From Roseovarius sp. (lineage in GTDB: Bacteria > Pseudomonadota > Alphaproteobacteria > Rhodobacterales > Rhodobacteraceae): a stretch of DNA of 12,954 nt. The DNA lies in NCBI GenBank assembly GCA_021767845.1, contig JAASSQ010000063.1, positions 1 through 12,954 on the forward strand. The letters run 5' to 3'. The position numbers and the translations under genes were made by a program. Of this stretch, positions 1 through 6,606 are shown one piece after another. Under the pieces are notes generated by a model that worked only from the letters and a program-made list of their open reading frames with translations, had not been told where the DNA came from and made no database searches. Position 1 is the first letter of the stretch, and the number at the start of each line of letters is the position of its first letter.

Positions 1-137
1 CGGCCCTCGGCATCGGCGTCGGTCAGGGTCTGGCGGTTGTTGCCACCCGCAACACCCGGCCCGATCCGGGCCATCTCCATCAGGCTGTCCCAAAGCCGGT
101 CGCCATTGATCCTGAGGTTCTCGCCCGCTGCGGCCAT
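1..137 (-). CDS. Zn-dependent hydrolase (carbamoylase/allantoate amidohydrolase type), N-terminal part only
   Basis: Only the first ~45 residues lie in the window; the gene runs off the left edge. The visible part reads MAAAGENLRINGDRLWDSLM, followed by a stretch containing GPGVAGGNNRQTLTDADAEGR. This is the typical N-terminus of the M20-family hydantoinase/carbamoylase group (N-carbamoyl-amino-acid hydrolase, beta-ureidopropionase, allantoate amidohydrolase). Family members use two metal ions to cleave a carbamoyl or amide C-N bond in the cytoplasm, usually in pyrimidine, hydantoin or purine degradation. The metal-binding residues would lie further downstream, outside the window. The ATG is preceded by a good Shine-Dalgarno sequence (GGGAG, about 8 nt upstream), which supports the start. 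Upstream is AT-rich and holds the likely promoter. The exact substrate cannot be decided from this fragment. Confidence 0.85.
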   Translation of the reverse strand, partial: MAAAGENLRINGDRLWDSLMEMARIGPGVAGGNNRQTLTDADAEG

Positions 138-402
138 TGCTTGTCTCCCGATATGAAAGTTTCTTGCATGCGCGAACCGCAGCATGGCTTGAACTGCGAA
201 AAAGAGCAATCGTGTTCAAGTTCGGTCGCCTCGAAGTCCCATTTAAAGTGAATTTTTTTCTTTCATTTTAAGAACCTGACTGACCAAATTGGAACTTCGC
301 TGTTGTTCATTCGTTTACAAGCAATGTCCATTTCAGAGGTTTTTGCGAAACCGCAACCAACCCTCACAAGGCGGCTATTGCATGACCGGTCGGACGGGAC
401 GA
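138..402. other. AT-rich intergenic region upstream of the Zn hydrolase
   Basis: No gene is seen here. The part from about 235 to 330 is clearly more AT-rich than its surroundings, with a T7 run near 253-259, and it probably holds the promoter of the minus-strand hydrolase. A perfect 9-base inverted repeat CCAAATTGG lies at 284-292, just after TGAC at 280-283, so the stretch reads TGACCAAATTGG. The TGACCA half resembles one half of a RutR-type operator, but the other half does not fit. A longer-range 6-base inverted repeat (CGAAGT at 232-237, ACTTCG at 294-299) encloses the AT-rich part. No clear -35/-10 pair can be called by eye. Confidence 0.4.
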
Positions 403-552
403 CTAATTCCCAATTGACGTCTCTTCATGCCCCGTGGCGAGGTAATTCCTGATAACCGGATCAATCTTGCGACTGTCAGCGGCATAAAGCCTACAGGATC
501 GCAGAACGTCCCTCGGGGATTTGTAATGAGCGACGCGTTTCCAGACCACATC
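403..552 (-). pseudogene. possible C-terminal fragment of an unrecognised protein
   Basis: On the minus strand, 49 sense codons followed by TAG read like a protein C-terminus: it starts DVVWKRVAHYKSPRDVL and ends RKIDPVIRNYLATGHEE plus five more residues. The composition is rich in charged and aromatic residues and has no low-complexity bias. That looks more protein-like than the other open minus-strand frame over the same bases, which is full of Arg, Pro, Gly and Leu. No start codon belongs to it. It meets the IS1595-type remnant at about 552-560, so if real it was cut by that insertion or by a later deletion. I do not recognise the family. It may simply be chance coding in a short stretch. 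Confidence 0.25.
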
Positions 553-560
553 TGACGCAA

Positions 561-839
561 ATGGCGTCCGGCTTGGTCGAGGCGGGCTTCAGGCGCCACC
601 ACCGGATCAAAAAGTACTGGCAGCGCGAGCGCGCGATCTTCTCGGAAAACGGCGTCCATATCAACGGCATCGAGAGCTTCTGGAGCTATGCCAAGCGCCG
701 CCACGCCAAGTTCAACGGGTTGCGGAAGGCAAGCTTCCCCACCTTCCTCAAGGAAACCGAATTCCGCTTCAACAACCGCGAAAACGACCTCTACAAGATC
801 CTGCTCACGTCTTGCAGAATGAAACCACTCAGGCGCTGA
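561..839 (+). pseudogene. IS1595-family (ISXO2-like) transposase, C-terminal remnant
   Basis: The 92-codon frame contains VHINGIESFWSYAKRRHAKF, then FLKETEFRFNNRENDLYKIL. These are the hallmark C-terminal blocks of ISXO2-like DDE transposases of the IS1595 family: HINGIESFW with the catalytic Glu, the KRRxAKFNG block and the LKETExRFN block. Full-length members have roughly 200-330 residues with an N-terminal zinc-ribbon and the first catalytic Asp. All of that is missing, so the copy is dead. The ATG at 561 is just the first Met in the remaining frame; similarity seems to begin around HHRIKK, near 594. No matching terminal inverted repeats or target duplication were found by eye, so the element borders are not defined. 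Confidence 0.75.
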
Positions 840-849
840 GCTTTGGTAG

Positions 850-999
850 ACTCTTGAACTCGAAGCCGGCAACGCCGACTTCCCGGCGGCCCTGAGCGAT
901 TACCACTTCCCCATACTGCCCGCCTCGGGCCGAGAAATTGATTGGCGGTCGGGCATCGGTTGCGGAGCCTACAGGCTCGATGCTTTCGACGCCGGTGAG
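850..999 (+). pseudogene. ABC transporter solute-binding protein (family 5), internal fragment
   Basis: About 50 codons in one frame read LELEAGNADFPAALSDYHFP, then ILPASGR and DWRSGIGCGAYRLDAFDAGE. This matches the conserved middle of periplasmic dipeptide/oligopeptide/opine-binding proteins (SBP_bac_5), where a 'GNADFP..LSDYH' block is followed by 'GIGTGPY.L..FEPG'. A complete protein has about 500-550 residues, so roughly 90 percent is missing. A TAG in frame at 847-849 closes the left side. On the right the similarity stops after the 'FDAG' block, exactly where the probable IS3 end starts, so the gene seems to have been split there. It has the same orientation as the nitrilase remnant downstream, and both may come from one former uptake-and-hydrolysis operon (inference). 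Confidence 0.6.
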
Positions 1000-1355
1000 C
1001 TACTCCCGAATGTTTGGACAGGTTTTGGCGTAAATTAAGCTACTCTCTGCTCCTGCTGATCGGGGTTGGTTTCTTCTTTTCTCAGCCAATAGACCACGGC
1101 TGGGGGGGGGTGGCCGCCGAGGGCGGAATGGGGGCGTTTGCGGTTGTAGAACTCGATCCATTTGCGGACGCCCGCCTTTGCCTCTGATCCGGTCTCCCAG
1201 GCGTGCAGGTAAACGCACTCGTATTTCAGGCTCCGCCAGAGCCGCTCGACGAAGATGTTGTCGAGGAAGCGCCCTTTGCCGTCCATCGAGATGCGCACGC
1301 CGGATCGGCGCAGGCGGTCCGTCCAGGCAAAGGACGTGAACTGGCTGCCCTGGTC
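996..1355 (-). mobile_element. truncated IS3-family insertion sequence with one probable end
   Basis: A 360-bp remnant of an IS3-family element. The left border is placed at 996, where solute-binding-protein similarity ends and a TGAGCTACTC... sequence begins; a TG dinucleotide at the outer end fits the TG...CA ends of IS3 elements. The transposase stop follows about 40 bp inside, as is usual. The right side is lost: element sequence gives way to nitrilase coding sequence at 1350-1355. Only the 3' third of the transposase survives, with no orfA and no second terminal repeat. The exact element cannot be named from the sequence alone. Confidence 0.6.
1035..1355 (-). pseudogene. IS3-family transposase (OrfB, rve domain), C-terminal remnant
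   Basis: Reading leftwards from 1355, the frame gives DQGSQFTSFAWTDRLRRSGV, then ISMDGKGRFLDNIFVERLWR, SLKYECVYLHAWETG, FYNRKRPHSALGG and a C-terminal DQQEQRVA. This is the second half of the retroviral-type integrase core of IS3 OrfB. The second Asp (DQGSQ) and the catalytic Glu (in DNIFVERLW) are present, but the first Asp and the whole N-terminal half, including the helix-turn-helix OrfA, are gone. The frame stays open upstream of 1355, but those residues are antisense of the nitrilase and not transposase. A run of nine Gs at 1102-1110 codes for three consecutive prolines (GGHPPPAVVYW), probably one more than usual. The gene is non-functional on its own. Confidence 0.85.
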
Positions 1356-2030
1356 GTCTTGCCAGAACTTTTCCAATGCGGCTACAACATCGGCGATCTG
1401 GTATCCGAGAGGGCCGAAGCGGCGGATGGCGCGTTCTTCAAGGCGATTGCAGGTCTGGCGCGACAGCACGAAACCGCAATTATCTACGGGTTGTCCGAAA
1501 GACATGGCGACAGCCTGTTCAATTCAGCGCAATGTATCGATCAGGATGGAGCCACGATCGGCAAGCATCGCAAGCTTGTATTGCCACCGGGGTTCGAGGG
1601 CGATCACTTCACACCCGGCACAGAATGCGAACTGTTCCGCCTTGGTGGATTCACCGTGGCCATCCTTGTCTGTTATGATGTGGAGTTTCCTGAAAACCTG
1701 CGTCATTTGGCACTGTCCGGAGCGGATCTTGTGGTAGTGCCGACGGCGCTCGCGGCCCGTTGGGGCGTGATCTCCGAATGCGTCGCGCCAACACGCGCCT
1801 TCGAAAACGGCGTGTTACTATGCTACGCGAATTATTGCGAACGGGAAAATGACCTCGACTATTTCGGAGGCAATTGCATCATCGGGCCTGACGGAAGTGA
1901 ACTCGCCCGCGCCGGAACAACACCCGGTGTTTTGCACGCCCAGCTACAGAAATCCGCCGTTGCCAGCGCTCAGGCGCGGCTCCCATTTCACGCCGACAGG
2001 CTCCGATTGCCTTGGGTCGAAGTGACCTGA
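1350..2030 (+). pseudogene. carbon-nitrogen hydrolase (nitrilase superfamily), 5'-truncated and fused to IS3 remnant
   Basis: The remaining 226 codons begin at LVVLPELFQCGYNIGD and run to the natural TGA. The nitrilase triad is all visible: Glu in LPELF (codon 1365-1367), Lys in GKHRKLVLPP (1572-1574) and Cys in ILVCYDVEFPE (1671-1673). Family members hydrolyse amides, carbamoyl amides or nitriles through a Cys thioester and usually have about 260-290 residues, so some 35-45 N-terminal residues (first beta strand and start codon) are missing. The open frame continues upstream to a GTG at 1203, but that part is antisense of the IS3 transposase. A chimeric product would therefore start with about 49 foreign residues. 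The substrate is unknown; an amidase or N-carbamoyl-type amide hydrolase is most likely. Whether it is expressed or folds cannot be told. Confidence 0.75.
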
Positions 2031-2067
2031 CCAGCCAAGGGGTTTTCGCCGTTCGAGATCTTGGTCC

Positions 2068-2094
2068 GGACCACAGCCCAAAGGGCTGCGGCCC
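2068..2094 (-). other. 12-bp stem, 3-nt loop hairpin between argE and nitrilase remnant
   Basis: Read on the minus strand, GGGCCGCAGCCC-TTT-GGGCTGTGGTCC folds into a fully paired 12-bp stem with two G-U wobbles. On the plus strand the same positions give two A-C mismatches, so the structure is favoured in minus-strand RNA, the direction of the deacetylase operon. It lies about 155 bp past the deacetylase stop. There is no U-run after it, so it is not a classic intrinsic terminator; it could stabilise a 3' end or be a dispersed repeat. A perfect 10-bp palindrome GGTCCGGACC (2063-2072) overlaps its outer edge. The rest of the 2031-2249 gap holds nothing recognisable. Confidence 0.45.
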
Positions 2095-2249
2095 TCACCG
2101 GATGAAAGTCCAATGGCGGCTCACAGCGCGCACATACTGCACAAAAGCTGCTCCATGCCACGCGGCAAGTACCGCTTGCGCGTGACAGGACAGGCAATCC
2201 GACACCGATCCGGCGCCAGCCCGCCACCGCTTGTGCAATGGCTGGAAAT

Positions 2250-3449
2250 TCAGTCTTTCTGGTTCCCGATTTCATCGAGCAGGCCGTCCAGGAACCGCAG
2301 GCAGGTGTCTACCTGTGAGATTTCGACGAACTCGTCTGCCTTGTGGGCCTGCTTGATCGAGCCTGGCCCGACGATCACGGCAGGGATGCGGCCGTCCACC
2401 TCGAAGACGCCGCCCTCCGACCCGTAAGAGACCTTGCCGGACCATTCGGGCATGATCGCGCGCAGCTCGCTGAACGCGTCGGTGCCACTTGCATCGCCCA
2501 TCGCCGGGTAGGCGAAGAGGCGTTCAAACGTGATGCCCGCTTCAGGATGCTGCGCCTTCATCTCGGGGTCCAGCGCCTCGGTGATCTCGGAGAGGAGCGC
2601 GTCGATGTCGGCGCGGGCCGCCGTCTCGTCGATCGAGCGCAGTTCGAAGGTGAAACTGCACTTGTCGGGGGTCACGTTGGTCGCGACGCCGCCTTCGACC
2701 ATGGTCACCAGCGTTGTCGCGTGCGGGACGGTGAAGTCGTGGTCGAACGGTCCATCGGCCTCGTAGCGGCGTGCCCGCCCGGCGATCATCGCGATCGCCT
2801 TCGAGGCGTAGTGGACCGCGTTGACGTGGCCCGGCGCGAAGGAGGAATGGCCGCTGGTGCCGCGCACGGTGGCGCGCATCGCGATCTTGCCTTTCTGGCC
2901 CGTGACAAGGGTCATCTCGCTCGGCTCGCCGATGATGGCGAAGCTCGGCGGCACCTCGAGCGCCTTGAGGTGCCGGGCAATCGCCGGCGCACCGAGGCAC
3001 CCCACCTCCTCGTCGTAGGAGAAACAGAGATAGAGCGGGCGCTTCAGCTCGACCGTGGCGATATCCTGCATCGCGGCCATGACGCAGGCGGCAAAGCCTT
3101 TCATGTCGCAGCTGCCGCGGCCGTAAAGGCGGCCATCGCGCTCATCCATCTCGAAGGGCGGCGTCGTCCAGTTCTCGGGGCGCACAGGAACGACATCGGT
3201 GTGACCGGACAGCACCACACCGGGCTGGTCGGCCGGCCCGAACCGCACGATGAGGTTCGCCTTTTCACCAGTTTCATCCGGCAGGATCGTGATGTCGCCG
3301 CCGAGCCCCTCAAAATGCGCGGCCATGTGGTCGATCAGGGCGCGATTGGAGTTCCGGCTGACCGTGTCGAACCCGATCAGGTCCTTCAGATGCGCCTTGG
3401 CATCGCCGAGCCGCGCATGTGCGATGTCTCTGCTCGATGAGTCCTTCAT
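2250..3449 (-). CDS. argE: acetylornithine deacetylase-type M20 metallohydrolase
   Basis: 399 residues, the normal length for ArgE (EC 3.5.1.16 family), which removes the acetyl group from N-acetyl-L-ornithine or related N-acyl amino acids in the cytoplasm. All M20 landmarks are present: SGHTDVVPV with His83 and Asp85, the GRGSCDMKG bridging Asp115, the catalytic base pair in YDEEVG (Glu147-Glu148), the GEPSEM ligand Glu175, the dimerisation-domain His201 in TSGHSSFAPG, and the terminal ligand His369 in AHKADEF. The start was set at the ATG overlapping the tctA stop (ATGA, 3446-3449), which signals translational coupling; the frame stays open upstream only as a shadow of tctA. Being last in a TctCBA transport operon suggests that the real substrate is an imported N-acyl compound and not only biosynthetic acetylornithine (inference). 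Confidence 0.88.
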   Translation of the reverse strand: MKDSSSRDIAHARLGDAKAHLKDLIGFDTVSRNSNRALIDHMAAHFEGLGGDITILPDETGEKANLIVRFGPADQPGVVLSGHTDVVPVRPENWTTPPFEMDERDGRLYGRGSCDMKGFAACVMAAMQDIATVELKRPLYLCFSYDEEVGCLGAPAIARHLKALEVPPSFAIIGEPSEMTLVTGQKGKIAMRATVRGTSGHSSFAPGHVNAVHYASKAIAMIAGRARRYEADGPFDHDFTVPHATTLVTMVEGGVATNVTPDKCSFTFELRSIDETAARADIDALLSEITEALDPEMKAQHPEAGITFERLFAYPAMGDASGTDAFSELRAIMPEWSGKVSYGSEGGVFEVDGRIPAVIVGPGSIKQAHKADEFVEISQVDTCLRFLDGLLDEIGNQKD

Positions 3450-4936
3450 TGGGCGTCCGCCTTTCTTTGGTTTGCCTTGCCGATCTCGCGCCGCGCGGTC
3501 AGCGCGATCACGAAGAGTATGAGTGCCGCGAAGATCCAGGTGATCGGTGAGGATATCAGCACCGTCGGATCCCCGCGTGACGTCGCGAGGGCGCGCCGCA
3601 GGTTCTCTTCGATCATCGGTCCGAGGATGAACGCGATCAGGAACGGCGCGGTCGGGATGTCGAGGAGGAACATGCCGAAGCCGACGAGTCCGAGTGCGAG
3701 CAACACCATGACGTCGAACATGCTGTTTCCGATGGCGTAGATGCCGAAGAGGCACAGAAGCAGCACGACCGGGCTCAGCAGCGTCGGCGGGATCTTCGCG
3801 ATCGTGGTGAAGATGCGCATCGTGAACTTGCCCGCGAACAGCAGCAGCACCGAGGACAGCAGCATCCCGATGAACAGCATGTAGACCTCGTGGATGTTGG
3901 TCTCGAACAAGAGCGGCCCGGGCGTCAGCCCCTGGATCATGAAGGCCCCGAGCATCACGCCGGTGATCACGTCGCCCGGCACGCCAAGCGCCAGAAGCGG
4001 GATCATCGTCGCGCCGCAGGCGCCGTTGTTGGCCGATTCCGACGCCGCAACGCCCTCGATCTCGCCCTTGCCGAAATTGGCCGCGCGCGGTGACGCGCGC
4101 TGCGCCGAGCCGTAAGAGAAGAAGGCAGCGGCCGAGGGGCCGATACCTGGGATTGCGCCGAGCACCACACCGATGAAGCTGCCGCGGAAGAGCGACTTCG
4201 CCACGCCGCGAAACTCGCGGCCGCTGACGCGATCGTCTCCGATCTCCATCATGCGGGCCTTGGGCGGGTTGCGGAAAACGATCAGCTTGATCAGCTCCGG
4301 CAGGGCGAACAGTCCGATCAGGACGGGGGCGACCGACAGGCCGGCCTGCATGTCGTCGGTGAACGCGAAGCGGAACGAACCGTACATGTCCTCGCCCGCG
4401 GTCGCCAGAAGCAGTCCGAGACATGCCGAGACGAAGCCCATCAGCAACGAGTTGCCCGACACGCCGGCGACGGTCGTCAGGGCGAAGACCATCAACATGA
4501 AATATTCCGGCGGGCCGACCTTGAGCGCCAGCAGCGCCAGCGGAGCGGCGAGGAAGATCAAGGAGATGTTCGAGACGAAATCGCCGACCACCGAGGAATA
4601 GAGCGCCATGTTGAGCGCCTTGCCGGCCTTGCCCTGCTGCGCCAGCGGGTAGCCGTCAAGCGCGGTGCAGGCGGCCGAGGCCGTGCCGGGCGTCTTGATC
4701 AGGATCGCCGATACCGACCCGCCGTATGTCGATCCCTTGTACAGGGCAACCAGCAACAGGATGCTCGGCACCGGGTCCATGTAGAAGGTGAAGGGCAGCG
4801 CAAGTGTCACCGCCATTGTTCCGGTCATCCCCGGGATCGCCCCGATGATCACGCCGCCCCAGATTCCGGCAGCAATGATCAGGAAATTCTGGACCGTGGC
4901 GACGGCTTGAAGTGCCGTCATCAACTCGTTCAGCAT
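3446..4936 (-). CDS. tctA: tripartite tricarboxylate transporter, large membrane subunit TctA
   Basis: 496 residues, the usual length for TctA, the large (about 11-12 helix) integral membrane component of TTT carriers that bring carboxylates across the inner membrane using an ion gradient. The N-terminal block has GAIPGMTGTMAVTLALPFTF, followed by YKGSTYGGSVSAILIKTPGT, the most conserved TctA signature. A second, repeat-like copy of the motif follows in the middle: VLGAIPGIGPSAAAFFSYG with ANNGACGATMIPLLALGVPG. Long hydrophobic segments cover most of the rest. The ATG at 4936 has an AAGGAAGGA Shine-Dalgarno. It starts 42 bp after tctB and overlaps the deacetylase start by 4 bp, so it is a central gene of a four-gene operon. 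Substrate specificity lies in TctC and cannot be read here. Confidence 0.95.
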   Translation of the reverse strand: MLNELMTALQAVATVQNFLIIAAGIWGGVIIGAIPGMTGTMAVTLALPFTFYMDPVPSILLLVALYKGSTYGGSVSAILIKTPGTASAACTALDGYPLAQQGKAGKALNMALYSSVVGDFVSNISLIFLAAPLALLALKVGPPEYFMLMVFALTTVAGVSGNSLLMGFVSACLGLLLATAGEDMYGSFRFAFTDDMQAGLSVAPVLIGLFALPELIKLIVFRNPPKARMMEIGDDRVSGREFRGVAKSLFRGSFIGVVLGAIPGIGPSAAAFFSYGSAQRASPRAANFGKGEIEGVAASESANNGACGATMIPLLALGVPGDVITGVMLGAFMIQGLTPGPLLFETNIHEVYMLFIGMLLSSVLLLFAGKFTMRIFTTIAKIPPTLLSPVVLLLCLFGIYAIGNSMFDVMVLLALGLVGFGMFLLDIPTAPFLIAFILGPMIEENLRRALATSRGDPTVLISSPITWIFAALILFVIALTARREIGKANQRKADAQ

Positions 4937-4978
4937 GGTCGTCCTTCCTTGTCGGGCGGCCTGTGGCCAAGCGCGGCG

Positions 4979-5467
4979 TCAGTTGAAGAGCAGTCCCGGC
5001 GGGAACTGGGTGCCCAGTGCTTCGGTGAAGAAAAGATACAGTCCGACGGGCAGGATCAGGGCCAGTCCCGCCCCCCAGGCCAGCAGCCGCCGCTCGCCGG
5101 TCAGCACGATGGCCGCACCCGTCAGCAGAATCGCGGCACCGAGAAAGCCGATCACGTCCGTCAGCAGAACAAATGCGATGAAGGCGGCGACCAGCGCCCC
5201 GAACCGGACCAGAAGCACGCGCTTCGGCGTGTCGTCCTCGGCCACTTCGGAGGGCAGCACCGGCGTCCCTTGTCCTGCGAAGCCCAGCCCCGCGGCGGTC
5301 AGGCCGAACAGAAGTCCGGCGATCGCGATCACCCGGGGCCAGAAATCAGGCGGCAGCGCAAAGCCGGGTATGAAGGCCGGCTCCGGCACGTAGCCCGGAA
5401 TCAGGATCCCGAGCACGATGCCGAAGAACAGCGCGATGCCGAGACCGCGAAGCACGATGCTGGTCAT
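4979..5467 (-). CDS. tctB: tripartite tricarboxylate transporter, small membrane subunit TctB
   Basis: 162 residues with about four hydrophobic segments: residues ~5-25, ~43-66, ~87-120 and ~129-148. This is the length and layout of TctB, the poorly conserved four-helix partner of TctA. Sequence motifs are weak in this family, so the call leans on size, topology and position between tctC and tctA in the canonical C-B-A order. It starts 41 bp after tctC. A charged loop (SEVAEDDTPKR) separates helices 2 and 3. No sign of truncation. Confidence 0.88.
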   Translation of the reverse strand: MTSIVLRGLGIALFFGIVLGILIPGYVPEPAFIPGFALPPDFWPRVIAIAGLLFGLTAAGLGFAGQGTPVLPSEVAEDDTPKRVLLVRFGALVAAFIAFVLLTDVIGFLGAAILLTGAAIVLTGERRLLAWGAGLALILPVGLYLFFTEALGTQFPPGLLFN

Positions 5468-5508
5468 GGCGTATCCTCCGTCCTTGCTGGTGCTGCCGCC
5501 CGCGCGGA

Positions 5509-6480
5509 TCAGTTGCCGAGATACCCGAAGTCTTCGGCGAGACCGCGGAACAGCTCGTATTGCGACTTGGCGTAGGCGCTCATGTCCTTCTCACCGACGG
5601 TCGAAATCGAGCCGCGACGCTCGGCCAGCGTCAGCCACGTCTCGTCCTCGGCAACCTCGTCGAGCACCTCGTCCCACTTCGCCTGAACCGAGTCCGGCAG
5701 ACCCTTGGGGCCATAGAGCGCGCTCCAGCCGGTGATCTGGCCTGCGGTCTCGTAGCCAAGCTCACCGACGGTCGGAACCTTGGGCAGGTCATCCATGCGC
5801 TTGGGCGCGAACACCGCCAACGGCTTCATGTCGCCGCTCTCGATATGGGGCATCAGCGAGCCCGCGGAGATTGCAAGGAAGTCCACGTGACCGCCAAGCA
5901 GCGCGGTCGCGAGCGCACCGCCGCCCTTGTAAGGCACGATGGTGGCCGCGTTCAGCGGATCGAGACCTGCGTCAGACAGCAACGACTGCACGGTGAAGCC
6001 ATCGATCGCGGTCGCACCTGACGCGGCGTAGGTCATCGCACCGGGATCCTCCTTTACCGCCGCCATCAGTTCTTCGACATTGTCGTAGGGGCTGTCCGAC
6101 TTGACGGCGAGGATCATCGGGGTCGCTTCGAGCGAGCCAACGAACGTGTATTCGTCCCAGCCGGTCTTGACCTGCGGGTTGACCGCCGGCGACAGCGCCA
6201 TGCCGACCCGTGCAAGGAGCAGCGTGTAGCCGTCTGGATCGGCCTGCGAGACGAAGCGCGCGCCGTTCATGCCGCCCGCGCCGGGCTTGTTCACAACGGT
6301 AATCGGCTCATCGAGGAATTTGCCGGCGCTTTCGGCCAGCGCGCGGCCCGCGAGGTCGGATGCGCCGCCCGGACCGTAAGGGATGACAAGCGTGATCGCC
6401 TCGTTCGGATAGTCCTGCGCGGACGCGGCGCCCGCGGCCAGGAGCGCGGTCGCGGCAACGGATGCGAGAATCTTCTTCAT
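5509..6480 (-). CDS. tctC: tripartite tricarboxylate transporter, periplasmic binding protein TctC
   Basis: 323 residues, normal for TctC/Bug proteins. It begins with a clear signal peptide (MKKILASVAATALLAAGAAS, cleavage probably after ASA at residue ~21), so the mature protein is periplasmic and captures a carboxylate ligand for TctBA. Family marks are YPNEAITLVIPYGPGGASD (residues ~24-42), the second ligand loop NKPGAGGMNGARFV (~64-77) and DPDGYTLLL. The middle has the YAASGATAIDG loop, and the usual PTVGELGY block lies near residues 235-242. The start has a very strong Shine-Dalgarno (GGAGGAGG). It is the first gene of the operon and is transcribed divergently from the LysR gene, its likely regulator. 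Ligands of this family range from citrate to aromatic acids and amino acids; this one is unknown. Confidence 0.94.
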   Translation of the reverse strand: MKKILASVAATALLAAGAASAQDYPNEAITLVIPYGPGGASDLAGRALAESAGKFLDEPITVVNKPGAGGMNGARFVSQADPDGYTLLLARVGMALSPAVNPQVKTGWDEYTFVGSLEATPMILAVKSDSPYDNVEELMAAVKEDPGAMTYAASGATAIDGFTVQSLLSDAGLDPLNAATIVPYKGGGALATALLGGHVDFLAISAGSLMPHIESGDMKPLAVFAPKRMDDLPKVPTVGELGYETAGQITGWSALYGPKGLPDSVQAKWDEVLDEVAEDETWLTLAERRGSISTVGEKDMSAYAKSQYELFRGLAEDFGYLGN

Positions 6481-6606
6481 GGGTGTACCTCCTCCGAATT
6501 TGGCAGCGGGGCTGCCGGGTCATAGTGGCGAGAGGGGTTGCACATATATTCCGATTCGCGCAAATCGGGTCTGTAATATTCATTTTTGGAATACTGAGGG
6601 CAGGGC
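6481..6606. promoter_or_regulatory. divergent tctC / LysR control region with two inverted repeats
   Basis: This 126-bp spacer separates two divergent starts. TATTC-N7-GAATA at 6577-6593 is a perfect inverted repeat that includes TTC-N7-GAA, giving the T-N11-A spacing typical of LysR-type operators. CCGATT-N6-AATCGG at 6551-6568 is a second perfect inverted repeat. A further TATTC at 6547-6551 lies exactly 30 bp, about three helical turns, from the TATTC at 6577, as expected for a recognition site plus an activation site on one DNA face. Nearer tctC, GGCAGC-GGG-GCTGCC (6502-6516) can form a small hairpin in its 5' leader, just before the Shine-Dalgarno. Core promoter boxes could not be assigned with confidence. 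Confidence 0.6.

Noticed and set aside
375..872. Long minus-strand open frame over the IS1595 remnant
   Set aside because: It is mostly the antisense of the transposase remnant, which has clear family motifs on the plus strand.
2343..3440. 365-codon plus-strand open frame opposite the deacetylase
   Set aside because: Antisense shadow: the minus strand encodes a complete M20 enzyme with all metal ligands, and the plus-strand product is Arg/His/Gly-rich with no motif.
2250..4424. 724-codon extension of the deacetylase frame across tctA
   Set aside because: The part before 3449 is an Arg-rich out-of-frame reading of tctA; the ATGA overlap start gives a normal-length enzyme.
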